Source of the DNA: Bacteroidales bacterium | GTDB lineage: Bacteria > Bacteroidota > Bacteroidia > Bacteroidales > Bacteroidaceae | Assembly (NCBI GenBank): GCA_004555245.1 | Contig: SFIS01000032.1 | Coordinates: 1 to 32,087, forward strand | Reading direction: 5' to 3' | DNA: 32,087 bases | Shown here: positions 30,614 to 32,087 of the stretch, one piece after another | Numbering within the stretch: position 1 is the first letter of the stretch | Layout of the letters: every line of letters begins with the position of its first letter | Program-made: the position numbers and the translations under genes | The notes under the pieces: generated by a model | Databases searched by the model: none | Seen by the model: only the letters and a program-made list of their open reading frames with translations | Told to the model about the DNA's origin: nothing

Positions 30614-31948
30614 ATGTCACTAATAACCATTATTGTAGTTGCGTTCGTCATAGGCTATGCCTTCATAGCCCTCGAGGCCGTAACAAAAATCAACAAGGCA
30701 GCTGTAGCCATCCTCATGTGCGTGGTGTGCTGGACACTTTTAGCTCTCGGTCACGAGGGTTTGGCCTTGCCAGGTTTCGAGCTTGGCGAATCGATTGAGC
30801 GTAATCTCGGCGAGGCGGGTACGACGCTATTCTTTCTCATGGGTGCGATGACGATAGTCGAGATTGTCGATCAGCACGGCGGTTTCAACTGGGTGCGCGG
30901 AGCCCTGAAGTCGCGCACGAAGCGTTCCTTGCTTTGGAAGATAGCTTTCATGACAGCCATACTCTCTGCAGTTCTCGACAATCTCACTACATCCATCGTG
31001 ATGGTGATGATTCTGCGCAAACTTGTGCATGACAAGAAAGACCGTCTGTGGTATGCCGTCTGCGTCATCATTGCCGCCAATGCGGGCGGTGCCTTCTCTC
31101 CCATCGGCGACGTGACGACCATCATGCTCTGGAACGGCAAGATGATTACGGCTCTGGGTGTGATAAGCGAGATTATCATTCCGTCGTTCATTGCGTTCAT
31201 AGTTCCTACGGCAGTGATGCAGATGCATCTTAAAGGCGAGTTGCCGGAAGTTGTTGACAAGCGCGAGGAGAGCATCAGCGAGCTTACCAAGTTCCAGCGC
31301 AACCTCATCTTCGCCCTCGGAGTAGGCGGTTTGTGCTGCGTTCCCGTGTTCCACACCGTGACAGAGCTGCCCGCCTTCATGGGCATCCTTGCCGTTCTCG
31401 GTGTGCTGTGGTGTGTCACCGAACTTATCTACCGCAAGAAAGAGGAGCACGACCCGTTGGCAAAGCGTGTTACGAAGATGCTGTCTCGCATCGACATGTC
31501 AACGATTATGTTCTTCTTGGGCATCCTAATGGCCGTAGCCACCCTCTCCGAGATAGGAGTTCTGACAGCCGTCGGCGAGTGGCTTGACGAGAGTGTAGGC
31601 AACGACTATCTCGTCACCGGTGCCATCGGCATCCTCTCGTCGATAGTAGATAACGTGCCTCTTGTTGCCGGTGCAATGAAGATGTACACCGTCACGACGA
31701 CGGAGATGCTTGCTTCAAATCCTGAGCTGGCGAACCTTGCCGTCGATGGTGTCTTCTGGCAGTTGCTTGCCTACTGTGCCGGAGTCGGCGGCTCGATGCT
31801 TATCATCGGTTCTGCTGCCGGTGTCGTAGTGATGGGCCTGGAGCACATCTCTTTCGGCTGGTATATGAAGAATGTGACGTGGATAGCGTTTGTCGGCTAC
31901 CTCGCCGGCATCGTCTTCTACTGGTTCGAGAAGTCTTTCCTCTTCTGA
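30614..31948 (+). CDS. nhaD: NhaD-type Na+/H+ antiporter
   Basis: The 444-residue inner-membrane protein belongs to the NhaD branch of the ion transporter superfamily and would expel sodium (or lithium) for protons. Many hydrophobic helices are visible. Conserved-looking elements are LEAVTKINKAAVAILM, FFLMGAMTIVEIVDQHGGF, 'AVLDNLTTSIVMVMIL', 'ANAGGAFSPIGDVTTIMLW' and its second-half counterpart 'SSIVDNVPLVAGAMKM', the paired half-helix regions typical of the family. The start at 30614 (MSLITIIVVAFVIGYAF) is preferred because an ATG at 30569 would lie upstream of the predicted transcript start. It diverges from the rha operon across about 155 bp. Confidence 0.93.
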   Translation: MSLITIIVVAFVIGYAFIALEAVTKINKAAVAILMCVVCWTLLALGHEGLALPGFELGESIERNLGEAGTTLFFLMGAMTIVEIVDQHGGFNWVRGALKSRTKRSLLWKIAFMTAILSAVLDNLTTSIVMVMILRKLVHDKKDRLWYAVCVIIAANAGGAFSPIGDVTTIMLWNGKMITALGVISEIIIPSFIAFIVPTAVMQMHLKGELPEVVDKREESISELTKFQRNLIFALGVGGLCCVPVFHTVTELPAFMGILAVLGVLWCVTELIYRKKEEHDPLAKRVTKMLSRIDMSTIMFFLGILMAVATLSEIGVLTAVGEWLDESVGNDYLVTGAIGILSSIVDNVPLVAGAMKMYTVTTTEMLASNPELANLAVDGVFWQLLAYCAGVGGSMLIIGSAAGVVVMGLEHISFGWYMKNVTWIAFVGYLAGIVFYWFEKSFLF

Positions 31949-32055
31949 CGCCGCATTCATCCGCAGCATATCATACACCTTATTATATTACTAAACTTTC
32001 GCAAGTGATGGCACACCTGCATAATTTAACATAAAATAGGAATAAAAAAGGCTTC

Positions 32056-32063
32056 TAAGTTTG
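32056..32063 (+). promoter_or_regulatory. Promoter-like box near the window end
   Basis: TAAGTTTG matches TAnnTTTG; no start codon follows before the window ends, so it would serve a plus-strand gene beyond the edge. A small inverted repeat (ACTCA/TGAGT) lies just after it. Confidence 0.3.
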
Positions 32064-32087
32064 CTCAACTCACTCAAAATGAGTAAC

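Noticed and set aside
31949..32087. tRNA or riboswitch at the right end
   Set aside because: The sequence is A/T-rich with no cloverleaf arms and no known aptamer pattern that I can recognise.

Overview
The window looks like chromosomal DNA of a saccharolytic Bacteroidales bacterium, most likely Prevotella or a close relative. The evidence is at least ten upstream regions carrying the Bacteroidetes -7 box TAnnTTTG (several with TTTG 19-20 nt further upstream), few Shine-Dalgarno sequences, an SpeB-like C10 protease of the kind known in Prevotella, a PA14-containing GH31, an NhaD antiporter, and a rhamnose operon in the order kinase-isomerase-permease-aldolase. No tRNA, rRNA, phage, IS element or CRISPR array was seen.

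Layout. 1-81: start of a leftward flavin-reductase-like gene. 341-919: small CarboxypepD_reg-like protein. 920-1968: about 1 kb without a credible gene, holding a 26-bp inverted repeat and an array of 22-nt palindromic units. 1969-3771: kdsA and kdsD for Kdo synthesis. 4023-7058 (minus): exported GH31 glycosidase. 7295-13561 (plus): His-rich COG0523 GTPase, rlmN, a PdxA-fold protein that has lost its metal-binding motifs, a sirtuin, a sigma-54 activator and lptE. 13732-16798 (minus): fba, small exported protein, HAD phosphatase, deoD. 17089-20156 (plus): malic enzyme-PTA fusion and aqpZ. 20157-20747: terminator plus a second array of 22-nt palindromic units. 20748-21773: exported GH43-like protein. 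21929-24290 (minus): PspC protein and a C10 protease with a domain inserted between its catalytic residues. 24461-25300: M48 lipoprotein protease. 25444-30458 (minus): rhamnose catabolism operon. 30614-31948: NhaD antiporter. The window ends with a promoter-like box for a gene beyond the edge.

Function. Most genes serve central metabolism (fba, malic enzyme, deoD, rhamnose use), the outer membrane (Kdo synthesis, LptE) and extracellular polysaccharide or protein breakdown (GH31, GH43, C10). Convergent gene pairs are separated by strong, often two-way, hairpin terminators.

Most notable: (i) two intergenic arrays about 19 kb apart, each of 6-7 units in strict 22-nt register around a 17-nt palindrome, with paired changes in the two arms between units; (ii) a conserved-position pseudoenzyme derived from PdxA; (iii) the C10 protease with what looks like the same beta-sandwich domain both at its C-terminal side and inserted in its catalytic core; (iv) a sirtuin without zinc cysteines and with changes in specificity residues. 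All functional statements are inferred from sequence recognition; no database search was run.
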